Part shown: one piece after another, positions 1 through 12,300 of the stretch
Layout: each line of letters opens with the position of its first letter
Numbering within the stretch: the first letter of the stretch is position 1
Assembly: GCF_028389875.1 (NCBI RefSeq)
Contig: NC_084702.1
Span: 67,491,582-67,555,581, forward strand
Direction of reading: 5' to 3'
DNA: 64,000 nucleotides
Source: Rhea pennata
Taxonomy: Eukaryota; Chordata; Aves; Rheiformes; Rheidae
Program-made: the position numbers and the translations under genes
Notes under the pieces: generated by a model
Told to the model about the DNA's origin: nothing
The model's input: only the letters and a program-made list of their open reading frames with translations
Databases searched by the model: none

Positions 1-2700
1 AATAATTTAAGCTAGTTAAGGCTCTGCCCCTAGCTTGCTCCTCGCACCTGTGTTTTCTTCATTTAACACAAAAAAGTGGAAAGCTCTTCCCTTTGATTTT
101 CATACTAGATCTTAAATCTTGGAGATTTATAATTCATATTGTAGTATTCTGTACAGCATATTGCAAAAGTCCAATCTAAGGACAAAAAAGCTTTCTGCCA
201 CCATCAAAATCTTAAGGGGGTGGAGGGACAGCAATCTTCTAAATAGAAAAAGCTAGAATAAAACAGTTGGTTCATGAGTCCTCTGCATGTACAGGCAAAA
301 ATGTAGCTTAGCTTGTTAGAAGTCCCTTTCCACTACTGAATGTGATGAAACATTTCTGCACCTTTTCAAGATGAAGCTGTCTGTGTAAACCTCCAGATGA
401 CAATAATGTTATATTCTTCTAGCATTGCACTTCAGTTGTAAAAGCAAGTAAGCAAGAAGTTCGCAGGAAACTCTGTTTTAGTATTGGTTCCTGGCTTTAT
501 GAGACTTACCTATAGAAAAGTTATACTCATATGAAATCAAAAATTAAGCTGTAAAATTGAACCAGTCTGATTTCCCATGTTTGATTTTCCCATCTTTTCT
601 TCATTTAATTTACAGTGATCTAGAAACCAAAAACCAAAAACAATAAATCAAAGGCGACACCTTATGCTAGATTAACTCTGTCATGCAGTTATGTCAATAT
701 AACCTTACCAATATATCTCTAAAATGGTGTAATTTCTGACACAGACAGGCTGATGAAGATATCTGTTTTCTCTTTGGCAATAATTTTGCCCTCCAAATGA
801 GCAAAATAGCTTCTCTTTTCACATTTCTTCCCTCTTGTGTACTTAGGAGCAATAGACGCCTGATCAGCAAGTTGCTAATGCAAATATGTAGGAAATTTGA
901 TAGGTAAGAACCTTTATCTTTTTTAAATTAAATTTCTGTGATCGTTTCCCCATATTTAGCAGTAGAACAGAGGAGGGGAAAACCTCCCAAAACAGATCCT
1001 GAATTGTCCCTGCTGTTTCGGTTTCTCCCAGGGGAGAGGAGAGCTCCTCACAACAGGCAGGGTTGCGGCTTTCTAAGGGCCAGACCCAGTTAGTAGCTTG
1101 TATTTATTTTATTTTATTTTATTTTATTTTTGTGGAGAGCTGCAACATATTTATGTGGCAGTTAAAGCTAATGCATACTTGTTATTTTCAGTGACCATAA
1201 CAGAAGCTTAAAAATATATACATTATTTGTGGCAAATATTAATCATATCCCAATCTATTTTCAGTGCAGCCCTGTGGGCTTCTGTAGGCAATTTGCAGGT
1301 GACATTATGACACTATTTTGTGTGACGTTGTCATAACTTCAGTTTTGTCTGCACAATTTAAATGTAACTCTGAAGAAAGAAAACTCAAAAAGCTCAGAAT
1401 TAAATGAAAGATTTTGGTGATTAAATGCTGTCTTCTGTCTTCATGGACAAGGCAACAAAAAAGTACCCTAGAGTTTACACCTTACTCTTTTCTTACTATC
1501 CATGGGAAAGATGTTCTGGTTCTTTTAAAATACATTGTTTCTGTTTGGCTTTGCATCTGGACAGGAAGGAACAGGTGCCGTAGGGCACTAGCACTTAGCA
1601 TGAGGGTCTAAAATATTTTATATGTAGATTACAGGTTCAAATCCAATCCAGAATTTTAATAAAAGGCCAATTCTTAGGGCTTCTTCAATGCTTATGTGAA
1701 ATTAATTACTCTTTAGCATTTCCAGTAAACAGGATACAATATTACTAACTTAAACAGCAGTTAATTTAGCGTTTTCACGAAGTCAAGGCTCCCTGAACAT
1801 GAAATTTTAAAGGGCAAACCTGAGGCATATAGATGAAGCAATTTAAGAAAGTTATTATCTAGCTCTTTTAATTTTGAAAACTTAGGGTTCTTCAAGAACA
1901 TTAGCTTCATGCTTAATAATTAAAATAGAAAAGTTGCTAAAAGATGTATTTTTAACTAAATAGACCTGACGTAACCAACAAGACCAGACAAGACTGTTAC
2001 AACAGGATTCTTATGTTAGAAGAATCTTATTCTTATAAGCTGATATGTTAAAAGCGATACTGCTATTTTTCCACTCTGGCTTTACAGATAATTATCTCCT
2101 AAGTTAATTTAAAGTATAACCAATGTAAAAATTGCTCTATTGTTTTTCAGATGAAACATTGTGCAGGAATACCTATTAAGATCAGTTTTTTATGAGAAAT
2201 GCACGATCTAAATTGAAAGACTATCCTTAGGAAGGTGGGGGGTGGAGTGCAGAAAATGACAGTCAGGAAAGCAGGAAAACAATTATCTGTGCTAGGGAAG
2301 CTATTTTTCTAGCTGGCTATAGTTCAGTTTGACTATTCCTCGCTATTTTTGTTTCTGAGAATTTGGGAAGTCTGGGTGATAGAACTTGTCTTGTCAGTGG
2401 CTGTCCTGAGCTTCAAGACATGCTACGAGGTGCATCTGCTTATTTAAACTTTTGCCTAAATAGGACAAGAACAAATAAATGCAAATAGACTTTTTTATAT
2501 ACAATGGAACTTCTGTAATGAGTTAAATTTTTATACATACGCTGACTTTATTAAGTAGGTTAAGAAACATGAAGGTAAGAAGTAGATCGGCACACGAGAT
2601 TGCAGACCAACTCGTTGAGACTAAATGAAGAAAGCGACCGAAACAGACTTTTTTTCCTGATTTTAATTACTTCACATATGAAAACGCAGGGTGCTGGAAA
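1..2700. other. Upstream flanking DNA, no gene recognised
   Basis: This stretch is AT-rich and stop-rich on both strands. I found no exon-like segment with recognisable protein similarity and no known repeat apart from a short pentanucleotide tract. In mammals the neighbour upstream of RICTOR is FYB1, transcribed in the same direction, so part of this could be intergenic DNA or a distant 3' untranslated region; nothing in the sequence confirms that. CpG dinucleotides begin to reappear from about base 2585 as the CpG island approaches. Confidence 0.6.
1101..1131. repeat. (TTTTA)n microsatellite
   Basis: About six tandem TTTTA/TTTAT units lie in the upstream flank. It is a simple repeat with no other visible role. 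Confidence 0.9.
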
Positions 2701-2973
2701 CATCCTGTGCTTCATGCCAACGGTCACGCTGCATCCACTAGAGTCACGGCCTCATCACAGGGCGAGGGCAGTTTAAAAAGGAAAAGCAAGCAGGAAAAAC
2801 CTCTTTTATAAAGACCAGCCCCAGCGCGAGCAGGGATTTCACCCGCCGGACCGAGGCCCTCGGCTGCGGCGGCCGCGCGGGGGCCGCTTCCCAGCAGCGG
2901 CAGCTCCTCAGGAAAACGAGCCGCGGTGCCCCGTTTCCTGGCGGAGCGCGCGGCCGGCACAGCAGCGCGAGGC

Positions 2974-3017
2974 AGGGAGGGGAGGGAAGGGAGAAAGAGA
3001 GAAAGAGAGAGAGAGAA
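2974..3017. repeat. 44-base uninterrupted purine tract, (GA)n-rich
   Basis: Every base from 2974 to 3017 is A or G, ending in GAGAGAGAGA. Such polypurine/polypyrimidine tracts in promoters can bind GAGA-type factors or adopt triplex (H-DNA) structure; that role is inferred. It lies at the upstream edge of the promoter. Confidence 0.85.
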
Positions 3018-3057
3018 CCCAGAGGAAATCGCAGTTTTCCTCAGACGCGCCGCTACA

Positions 3058-3070
3058 GCTGCCATTTTGC
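3058..3070 (-). promoter_or_regulatory. YY1-like motif on minus strand
   Basis: Read on the minus strand this is GCAAAATGGCAGC, close to the YY1 consensus AANATGGC. YY1 sites often sit just downstream of a transcription start and point in the direction of transcription. This one points away from RICTOR, so it is a candidate marker for divergent minus-strand transcription. Confidence 0.4.
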
Positions 3071-3199
3071 ACCTTTCCCCCGCGGCTCCTCTCCCTTCGC
3101 CCGCGGCTCTGCGCGGCGCGGAGCCCAGCCGCGGCCGGGCGGCGGTGAGAGCGCGGCCGCAGCTCCGCGGTGGGCGCGGCGGAGGCGCCGGCCGCTCCC

Positions 3200-3219
3200 C
3201 CCGCCCCGCCCCGCCCCGC
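3200..3219. promoter_or_regulatory. Tandem GC boxes (Sp1/KLF type)
   Basis: Overlapping CCCCGCCCC units are repeated in tandem, 120-140 bases before the start codon. This matches the Sp/KLF consensus on the minus strand. Confidence 0.7.
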
Positions 3220-3290
3220 GCTGCGCTCCGCCGCCGGCGGCGCGGGGCCGCCACAGGCCGGGCGGGGCGGCGGCGGCGCCGCGGCTTCTC

Positions 3291-3300
3291 CTCGCGAGAG
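3291..3300. promoter_or_regulatory. CGCG palindromic promoter element (TCTCGCGAGA-like)
   Basis: CTCGCGAGAG contains TCGCGAGA, eight bases of the TCTCGCGAGA element that is enriched in vertebrate CpG-island promoters and tied to ZBTB33/BANP-type binding. It lies 41 bases before the start codon. Confidence 0.5.
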
Positions 3301-3336
3301 CGGGCGAGGTTTCCGGTGTTGTGACTGCGGGGCCGT

Positions 3337-3347
3337 AAACATGGCGG
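3337..3347 (+). promoter_or_regulatory. RICTOR: Start codon embedded in YY1-like and Kozak context
   Basis: AAACATGGCGG carries A at -3 and G at +4 around the ATG at 3341, an optimal Kozak context that decides this start. The same bases match the YY1 motif ATGGCGG in sense orientation, which usually marks DNA just downstream of a start site. The frame stays open for at least 57 codons upstream but contains no ATG, so 3341 is the first AUG in frame. Confidence 0.65.
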
Positions 3348-3389
3348 TGAGTCTCCGCGCCCGCTCGCTGAGGCACCTCCGCATCCGAG
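3341..3389 (+). CDS. RICTOR: RICTOR exon 1, coding part
   Basis: It encodes residues 1-16 ([16 protein letters not shown]) and the first base of Gly17. The basic, arginine-rich N terminus parallels the mammalian start, where the same length precedes the [10 protein letters not shown] block. The donor is G|GTAAGG at 3390. A second donor-like sequence, GCG|GTGAGT, lies six bases after the ATG (see findings). The 5' untranslated part of the exon is not delimited. Confidence 0.93.
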
Positions 3390-6300
3390 GTAAGGGGCCC
3401 GGCGCGGCCGCCGCCCGCCGCCCGCCCGCCCCCCGCGGCGGCGGCTCGCCCCGCGCTCCCGCCCCGCCGCCTGCCCGCTCCCTCCCTCCCTCCCCTCCCC
3501 TCCCCTCTCGGCCGCTTCCTCCGCGCCGCCTAACGCGCTCTCCGCTTCTCTCCCCGTCCCGCAGGCCGGAACGACAGCGGCGAGGAGAACGTGCCCCTCG
3601 ATCTCAGCCGAGGTACCGCGCCGCGCCGGCGGGCGGGCGGGCGGGCGGGGGCCGCCGCCGCCTCGCTGCGCTGCCCGGCCGCGGGCGGCGGCGGCGGCGG
3701 CGGAGGGGGGCCGGGCCGGGCGGGGCGGCGGGGCCGGGGGGCTGCGCGCCCCGTGCGGGCGGGCCGCCGGGCGCCCTTGCCCGGGGGTGGGAGCCTCCTG
3801 CCAGCGCCGGCGGGGCTGGGGCGGCGGCGGCCCCGCGGCTGCTCCCGGGAGCCTCCCGCGGCGCCGCCGCGCTGGAGGCCGCCGGTTTTCCGCGGCTGCC
3901 GGTTCAGCCGCTTCGGTTCGCAGCCCCCCGCTCTCAGGTGTAATCGCGGGGCAGGAGGAGGGAAACAGCAACGTTTGCTGCTGGTCAGCTCGCTGCCTCC
4001 TCGGCAAGCAGGTACGCACTCCCCGTCCAAGTATATCGTTGATCTGGCCTTGCCGAGGGCTAAGGCAAGGGCTAATACTCTTCCGAAGAGACAAATAAAA
4101 TGTAGAAAACGACCTGGCCCACCGGCAGCGGAAGATCGTGATCCAGGGAAGGGAGTAAAGTTGGCGTTGTACTGTACCTGCTCTGCTCTGGGAGGTCCAG
4201 GAGCGCTGCTGTCCTGAGTAGAGCTGCTTCGTGGACGAGTAAGCAGGGAAATCACAGAAGTAGTGAAATAACAGAAGGCTGTGAGGTGTAATGGAAACGC
4301 CAGTGTTAGCAGCACCAGTAAACTTTTTAGCTTAGCACAGGACTGCATCAACAATTCTGCCTCTACTTTTTTTTTTCTGCTGTGATCTCTTGAGATTTTT
4401 GTTTGTAAGGAGTTTTAACTTGGGCTAAAAGTTATTTCTTCATATAGATATACTATTTATAAACATATTTTAGTTTTTGTCAAAATGCCTGAGGTTTTTG
4501 TAGTTTTAAACCAATGGGATCTCATTTTGCTCCCCTCCATCTCCAAATGTGTGTGACTGTTTCAGTGAGATACCCTCCTTAAAACTAAAATGAGTGAAAC
4601 TTTTATCAAAAAAATGCAAGACAAATGCCTGAGCAGTTCAAATACATGGCACAGTTATTAATGTATGTAGTGTTATCTGTTTATGAAATTTACAGGATCA
4701 GGATTTTTACAAACTCTTCTTCATTTTGCATAGCATACGGAATTGTTATGATTTCAAAGAACTATACACAGTACTTAAATGTTGGAGTGATAATTTCTGT
4801 ATGTGGTCTGTTTGAAGCCTTTTACTCAGAAGTCAGGAGGAGACTGTCGTGATACCATTTTTTTGCTGTGAGATGCCTTAACCCACCTACTGATCCCATG
4901 AGGCCTGTGGTAGTAGCAGTAAAACTGCTTCTTTTCTGTTACATTGTAAAAGAGATTCTCAGATAAGATGCGAAGTAAATTCATGATCATATTTGACCTG
5001 AAATAATTATTTGAATTGCAGGGCTGTTAAAACAGTAATGTTGGTGAGAATATGTGAGAACTGAATACAAATTTGCTTACAGTGGGGCATGAGGAATATT
5101 TTACAGGCTAAAAATGGTCATAGTGCAAAAATAACTTGTGATTGCAGTGAAAAAGGGGACTGCTCTAAATTTTGTTATGCATCCCTTCTCAAAGATATGT
5201 TACTATTGTGCTTTTGTCAGGGAATTGATAGCTGACTAATCAGTAATCATATAGCTGTCCATAGGCATTAACTTTGTTTTTAAAAGAATGAAACTAAAAA
5301 ACTGAAAAAGTCTCAGGAAGACATGGACTAAGCTCTATGATAACTTTATATGCACACTAAACACACAGTGAAGTCTTAGTTTTCCAGATGTTGCAGCAGT
5401 TATGTATGGAGTTTATATTAAATATTTAAAATACTTACCCCGTTTCAGTACTCATACTGTTTTGATTCACTGTGTGTTGAACCAGTTGCATAGTTTTCCA
5501 GTGGACTCATTTCAGTACCTTAGAAGAAGATTCTAATGCTTTTTGTTTCCCCAAACAACTGAATTTTGTGTCAATTAATCTGAAATACCGGACTAGGAGA
5601 AACAAAGAATCATCCTAAACAGTGCCTCAGCCATATGCATAGTTACAGTGGTCATCTTGTTACAAATATGTGAAATTAAATTGGTGTTGCCTTGTTCTTA
5701 ACGGGTTCTCAATTAGTGTTAGCTTGGTCAAAATGACTTGAACATATATTTCAGGGCTTGGATAGTCCATAGTCAAGAGGCCAATGCTGGTTTTAAGTAT
5801 TTCAGAACTATTAATAGATGCAGGGAGGATCCTTGCCTTGTTTGTACTGCTTTGGGTCCTGCTTCTTCCTGGCTTTGTGTGCAGCAAGACTCTCAACGTT
5901 TTGCTGCATGTAAAGCTGATCTAACTTTGTTTGTGTGCTTTTCACTCGTTTTCTCTGCCAGAGTAGTTCGATGATTGCCCCTATTTCCCAGGATGCACCA
6001 TGTTGTTGTTTTATTATGTGTTTTTACCATGCCTGGTATGGTAGCATTTCACTCCCTGGAGTTTTTAGTGCTCTGCAGCTTCAAAGAATGATAGCATAAT
6101 GTACACAAAAGGTATTTTATAATATGTCACATTTTGTGTGTTTGTAAACTCTCTGTAGTTAAAAATACAGTTTTTAAAAAAGAAAAAGGTTATGCAGGTA
6201 CATGTTAGACTTGTTGCTTGTGGCTGTTTAATATCTTATGTTAGCTGCAAAATTATGATTAGTAGTTGGAATTCAGAATACTGAGATTTTGACCTTGTGT

Positions 6301-9300
6301 TGTATTACCTCCTCAGAATAGAACAGAAAAAGGAAAAGGAGGGCAGGTTCATCATCAATGCAACTCCCATTGCAGTCATCTGGAAGGAATTAGCAATGGG
6401 ATGAGGCAGACTAGTTTAATTGGACTGCTGAAATCAACCTCCTAACTTCTTACGGCCAGAAAGGACAATTGGAATTATCAACCAAGTTGCCACATTTAGT
6501 AGGAACCTCATGTATTAATTCATGCTTCAAGTCCAGTCATAGCTGTGTGTACAACCATGCTATAAGTATTAAATTTTTTGACCTAATTTATTTTAGGTTT
6601 TGACTATTTTACAGGAATTACAAACTGAATTACAGAGCTTTATGTATCTTCTAAAGGTCTAGGCAGTATTAAAGGCTTGTGTAATCTAAAGTTAATTTAC
6701 TGCTGAGTTATTTGCTCATTTCTGTACCTAAATCTGCTTGCAAACTAAATCTGGAAATTTTGTTACTGTTTCAGTATTGCCTTACGCTGTTGCATGACAA
6801 ACGCTCCTTACTTTCTTGGAGTTTCAGCTGTTCACTTTAAGCTGTGAAGGCCTAAATAGCTTGGAACTTGCCAGTTTGAGAACTGTTTGTTACATTGGCT
6901 TGTCTGTAGTCAAGTTCTTTTAAAGGCCCTTTCTTCAAGAGAACCCTATATTTTTGGATTCTTATCTAGTTCTGAATCTGCAATGTTTTGAATATTAACT
7001 CATTATTTCTCATTGTCTGAGAAATACAGGCATGCAGAAGAGACTGCTGATGTTGGATGAGGCAGAGTGATGTTCACGTCTGTAGGTCTTAATTTTCTAC
7101 TCTCTGAGTATCTTTACTTTTTGATACTTTTCAGATAATTAAAAAGCACAATATCTCTAGAATTAATGTTTTTATTAATAAGTATTAACAATACTCTTTT
7201 GATTTGTCAGGTTTTCTTGTATAGCCAGTTCTCTCCCTTCTATAAATGTTGAGTCTTCTGGCTACAATACGAGACAGATATGAATAAAGTAACTGAGACA
7301 ACGGGCTTTTTCTTTTTCTCCCCTAGAGTGAGTTTCACAGAATTAGCTTAGTGTTATCTGAAAAATACTGTTTTCTTTCTACCTTCACAATCATATCCTT
7401 CTATCATATAGTTAAAAACGAAAGATGTAAAAATTCTATTTGACTTCACCTAGATCTGTACTGTATTGCTTTTGTTACTGCTCACATCATTTTAAACCGT
7501 ATTACGTTTGATTCCATGTGCCCACATGGCAAATCGTACTGCGTTACATGCAGGGCAAATGTTTCAGGATGCTATTTGCAGTTTATAGCCCACAAAAATG
7601 TCCGGCATTTCTAAGGGTTGTTTGAGGGATATTCAAAGGAGGATGGATGAATTTTGTTTCCAAATTCAGCTTATGATTTGGTGACCACACCATTTCCAAC
7701 TTCCTTCATCAGTATGGGAGCAGCAGAGAGGAATGCTGTGCACCTGTCTAGTCCTGAGAGTTCAATTAATGGCCAAAAAAAAAAAGAAGAAAAAAAAAAA
7801 AGCCTCTTAGTGCTTGCTGTAAAGCCATAGGAACGCAGTGCAGAGTTGCGAAGTGTGTATTTTCTTGCTGGCTCAAAGGCAGACTTCCGCATTAATGACA
7901 AAGCTGTAACAGAAAGCCTTTTTCTGCATTGTGTGTTTTTGCATAATATGATTAGTCTTGAAAAATGCAGAGAAGTGGAGCTCAACTGCATCTTAGAAAC
8001 ATTATTTAAAAAATTATGTATTAGGCACTTTTTAACCTTGTGTTGATGGCATAACCAATATGCCATCATTGTGGTGGGTAACTGTAACAGGATGCTTGTA
8101 TTCGAGCAAATTACACAGAGCAATAGTTATTTTCTGCTTGTTTGTGAATCTGTAAGAGAAGTTGTAGTAGGAGCAAGAAGTTATTCAACAATGGTTTTAT
8201 CAGTTGTTATAGGATATAGACAAGCAAATTGAAAAATAGTCGGAGAGAGATAGTTTTTGAGAAATACTCTAACATATTGTCCTTTTAATATTGTTTTTTA
8301 TATGGTTAGAAACTAAAGGGGAAGCGATTGATGTCAGTGATTGCCAACTTTGAGCAACATGGGTACATCTGGTAGGTTTTAACAGCAATGGAGTTAAGAG
8401 ATGCTCAGTACATGCACTTCCAAAATTAAGGCAGACAGCTTTCCTATTTGCAGTTTGCTCTGCTGTTGTATGCTGATTTGGAATTGTATAGCATACTAGT
8501 CTGGTCAGATTAGTAACACTTACATACCTTTGGCTTAAAATTTTAAGACTTTTTGCTACTATTAAAATGGTGCATGCTTACAATATTTTCACTTTCATTT
8601 TTTGAAAACAGGAACAGTACCATTAGTGAGGGAAGAATGTTAACCAAAGAGAACTTTAAGACCTGCTCAGTTGCTTGCCTACCTAGCATTAGTAAGGGAG
8701 GCAGAAGTTTAAGAATTCTGTAGAAGTTGGATGCTATAATGTCTTTCAAGATCTGTGTTCATGTCTCTGTTTTAAAATTTTGTGTACAGCATCTCTAAAC
8801 TTGTTTTAGTGGATGAGGTTTTTTTATTTTCCCTGCTGTGGTTCAGATTGGTTAAAAAAGGTCAGCACTCCTCTGAAGAACAGGGAGTAAAATCACTATC
8901 TAATATTTTGTGGTTTCTGTGTATATTTGTCAAAAAGGATTGTTCTGGGATTTGGATCAGTATAAATAGGTACTTAAATGTTCAAGCAACACTATTTCCA
9001 CAACAGGATAGTTTTCTGGGGGTTATTTTGTTTTCCTTCTGTCATTTGTGTCTTAAACTGTTGAAATCCTGAAATTTCCACTTTGTCGTCGTCTTGACAT
9101 GACATTTTTAGTCATTGCCATACAAACTCTTGAAGTTTCTTCTTGTCTCTTCACCACTGTCACCAGCACTGCATTGCCCAGTACTTAGTTTGGGGAAGTT
9201 TTTGTCAGACCGTATCCAGGGTAGGTACTGATTTTTTTTTTTTTTTTTTTTAAAAAAACCTATGATCATAGTTACAGTAAATAAAGCAGCTATGTCAATG

Positions 9301-12300
9301 GTGATCTTTCCAGAAAGATATGCATCAAAATTTTGACCCATCTCATAATCTTCATGCATAATTTGTGAGTTGCTAGACAGTTGGTAAACTTTTTCCTAAA
9401 AACCCAGAAAAGATGCTCAATATCAGACAAAATTTTTTCTTAAAAGTAGGGAAAAGAGTGAAATGATAATTAAATTGAAAAAGGGCTATTTACAAACTGG
9501 TTGAATCCATGCAAATCCAAACTTTGCAGAGGATGGTGTTCCAAGAGGATTGCAAGAAAACCTGCTTGTACAATGACTTGAGAACTGATGCTGAAAGAAG
9601 GTGACTAGTTTGGGGGAATGTGCTGAAAAATCAGATATGCTTTTCATCTTTCATACTAAATAAGACTCCTGCCTGTGTTTTTTTTTTTTTTTTTTTTTTT
9701 TTTTTAGTAACAGTGAGTGACATGAGGTATCCACCTTAAAACTAAACAGATTTTTGCAACCAAGACATAAGCTTAGAGGCTTTAATAACTCTGTAATAGA
9801 TAGTGTACAATGAGAGGTTTACTTTTCATTAGAAGTGCTCTGTACTGCATGCAGTTCAGGCAGATGTTTATTCCATGCCGCAGCTGAGTTTACATGCAGA
9901 GTAGCTCTAGCATGTTGAGCCCTAATACAGAAGGGAAACTGCTGTGACACTGCTACACAAGTGATGGCAAATATTTGATGAAGTTGCTTTAATTGGCGAG
10001 CTCGTAATTTGCACTCTCGCAATAAAATGTATTTTGCTTTATACTAGTTTAAAAATCTTTAATATTAGTATTTTCGAGTATACTGCATGAACTTTTTTTT
10101 CTGTTTGCCAACCATCTGTTGTGGTGATGAAAAATTTGGGTGAAATGGTCGGAAGAAAAGCAAGTCAGTACAATTTCAGAAATATGACTAATGAAGAGTA
10201 TGCTCACCAGATCCAGGCAGCTGGTGAAGAGGAAGAGTGCTGGTGAAGATGCATGGGTGAGAATACAGGAAAAAATAACTTAAACTTACAGCTGTATTTT
10301 TTTAGTTGTACACCTGAATCTTACTGTCATTACTTAACAGCTCTCTGGAACTCTTGTTTTTATGCTTCTGTTACACTCATTGGAGTCTCTAGCAAACTGC
10401 ATCTCAGCAGTGGCTTGAATAGATTTGGGTAATTCAGTATTACAAGGAAATCTCCTCATGTACATTCTTGCTGAACAGCAATATCCTTGGAATCAGCATT
10501 GTAAATTTATTAATTAGACTCAGTGATGGAGTAGTCATGAAAGTTTTTCTAAAAGGTGAGATTTCATGTTTGTACACCTACTGATTTGATTCTTGACCAT
10601 CTGAGCTTCTCTAAGCCTCTCATTTTTCTTCTGCTACTTTTTGTAGTTGTTTGGCCACGTCTGGCCATTTATTCAGGTATCTGCTTCTGGAACATTTCAG
10701 CAAGACTACAATGCAGCTGCAGCTACTTTATTATTATTTTGTGGAAATTAAAGGCATTTAATTGTCTGAAGTGCAAAATGAAAAGCACAGACACTTAATC
10801 TCTTTTATTCAGAGAAATGGATCAATAATGTAAACTTCATGCTGTTCCTCAGTCGTAATTTGAGTAACATAGTCAGTCTATGACCAAAAGGATGGCAAAA
10901 TATTGAAGATTAGGTGGGACAGTTATCTACCCATACCTGAAATAGCTAATGTTAGTCAGCACTTTTTCAGTTAAAATGAAAGAGGTGCTTCTCTGTACCT
11001 TTCAAATTTATGTAGAATTTATTGACTGTGAAATGAATTACACCTATTGATTTAAGATTAAAGAAAGATTGGTAGGGAATATTTGTGCATAGATTTAAGG
11101 TATTTAAAACAAATGCAACAATAATGTCTTAATTTATGGAAAATTGTATCGTTATAAAAGTTTCATCTCTTCAAATGTATATTATGAACAGTTCAGGATT
11201 TTGCTTTGTTTTTCCCCAGCTCTGTAAGAGATTGATTTCCTTGCTTGAAATTTACACAACCTTTAAATAAAAATATTTTAAAAGAAAATTTGAGAATTAC
11301 TTCATAAAAACTGTGAGGAGAATTAAAAACAACTATTGCCTGAAAATTACTGCTTTACAAAATTGAGTGAACTAAAGTCTCTTTTTGGTCCTTTATCTTT
11401 TAAGCATCAATGATGTCAGCAACTATGATTAGCAATCTCTCATCTAGAGAACTGAAAATGTATTCATCTCCTTTTAGGCAAACCTTATGTGATTCTCAGA
11501 GGTAAACTTACGGGAATTTTTTTTCATGAAATTAATTAAAAAAAAAAAAAAAAAGAAAGAAAGAAAACATATTGCTATTTTCCTGTTTCCATAATGTTTC
11601 CAAGATGATCTAGTAGGTTAGTCTGTTAACTTATTTCATAGGTAAGTTTCGATATAGAAAAATCTACCATACTGAATTAGGTGTCTTTTATGTTTAAAAA
11701 TTACGCTTGGATTCTGTTGTGAAATTTGTAGATGCAAATTATGAATTTTCTTCTCTAAAAATGACCTTCTAGGAGAAAGAGCAAAAGGTTGGACCGTCAC
11801 AGCTATGGACGGATGAGACCTGTCTAGTCTCTAGCAGGAGGAGCTGAAGTCCCTGGAAACCATCACTCTGTACACTGTTTTGATAACTTTTTGTTATAGT
11901 ATTTTGAGCGGGGGGTACTAAACACATGCATTCACTACAATTTAAGGGTTTCCTGCTGCAGTTACTGCCATTTATGAATTACTTGTAGTTTGAAGCTGCA
12001 TGTACCTTTATTAATATTTGGACTGAGAATGTTATCTTCATCTTTCATGTCTTGATCAACAGATTGGGTGACTCTACATCTACTGATATTGCTAGGCTAT
12101 TACTTTTTATGTTATACCGTATATAATAGGACTTTATTTCCTGCTTCCAAATATTGTTATTTAATGTCAGTGATATTTGTGTCAAAATGCTTGTCAGTTC
12201 CCTGATAAAATTTGAATAAATACATGGTCAGAATTGTTATCTGTTTTTCTTCAGAGAAGTTTTGCGAAGAGATTTGTGAAGTAGTTACTATTTGTTTTGT

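Larger units (their letters stand above)
2815..3960 (+). promoter_or_regulatory. RICTOR: RICTOR CpG-island promoter, exon 1 to exon 2
   Basis: GC content and CpG density rise sharply against an AT-rich, CpG-poor background. The island spans exon 1, intron 1, exon 2 and the start of intron 2. No TATA box is visible upstream of the start codon. Instead there are tandem GC boxes at 3200-3219, a CGCG palindrome at 3291-3300, an ETS-like TTTCCGG (CCGGAAA on the other strand) at 3310-3316, and YY1-like ATGGC motifs. This is the usual architecture of a dispersed housekeeping promoter, which fits a broadly expressed mTORC2 subunit. The transcription start is not resolvable by eye; it probably lies between about 3070 and 3330. 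Confidence 0.85.

Noticed and set aside
2724..4354. Long open frames on both strands in the CpG island (up to 456 codons on the minus strand)
   Set aside because: GC-rich DNA has few stop codons. The translations are Arg/Ala/Pro/Gly low-complexity and overlap RICTOR exons 1-2 and promoter motifs. No domain is recognisable.
7671..8123. 150-codon minus-strand open frame in intron 2
   Set aside because: Part of it is an A/T homopolymer read as Phe/Ser, the rest is low-quality composition without any recognised motif; fits chance.
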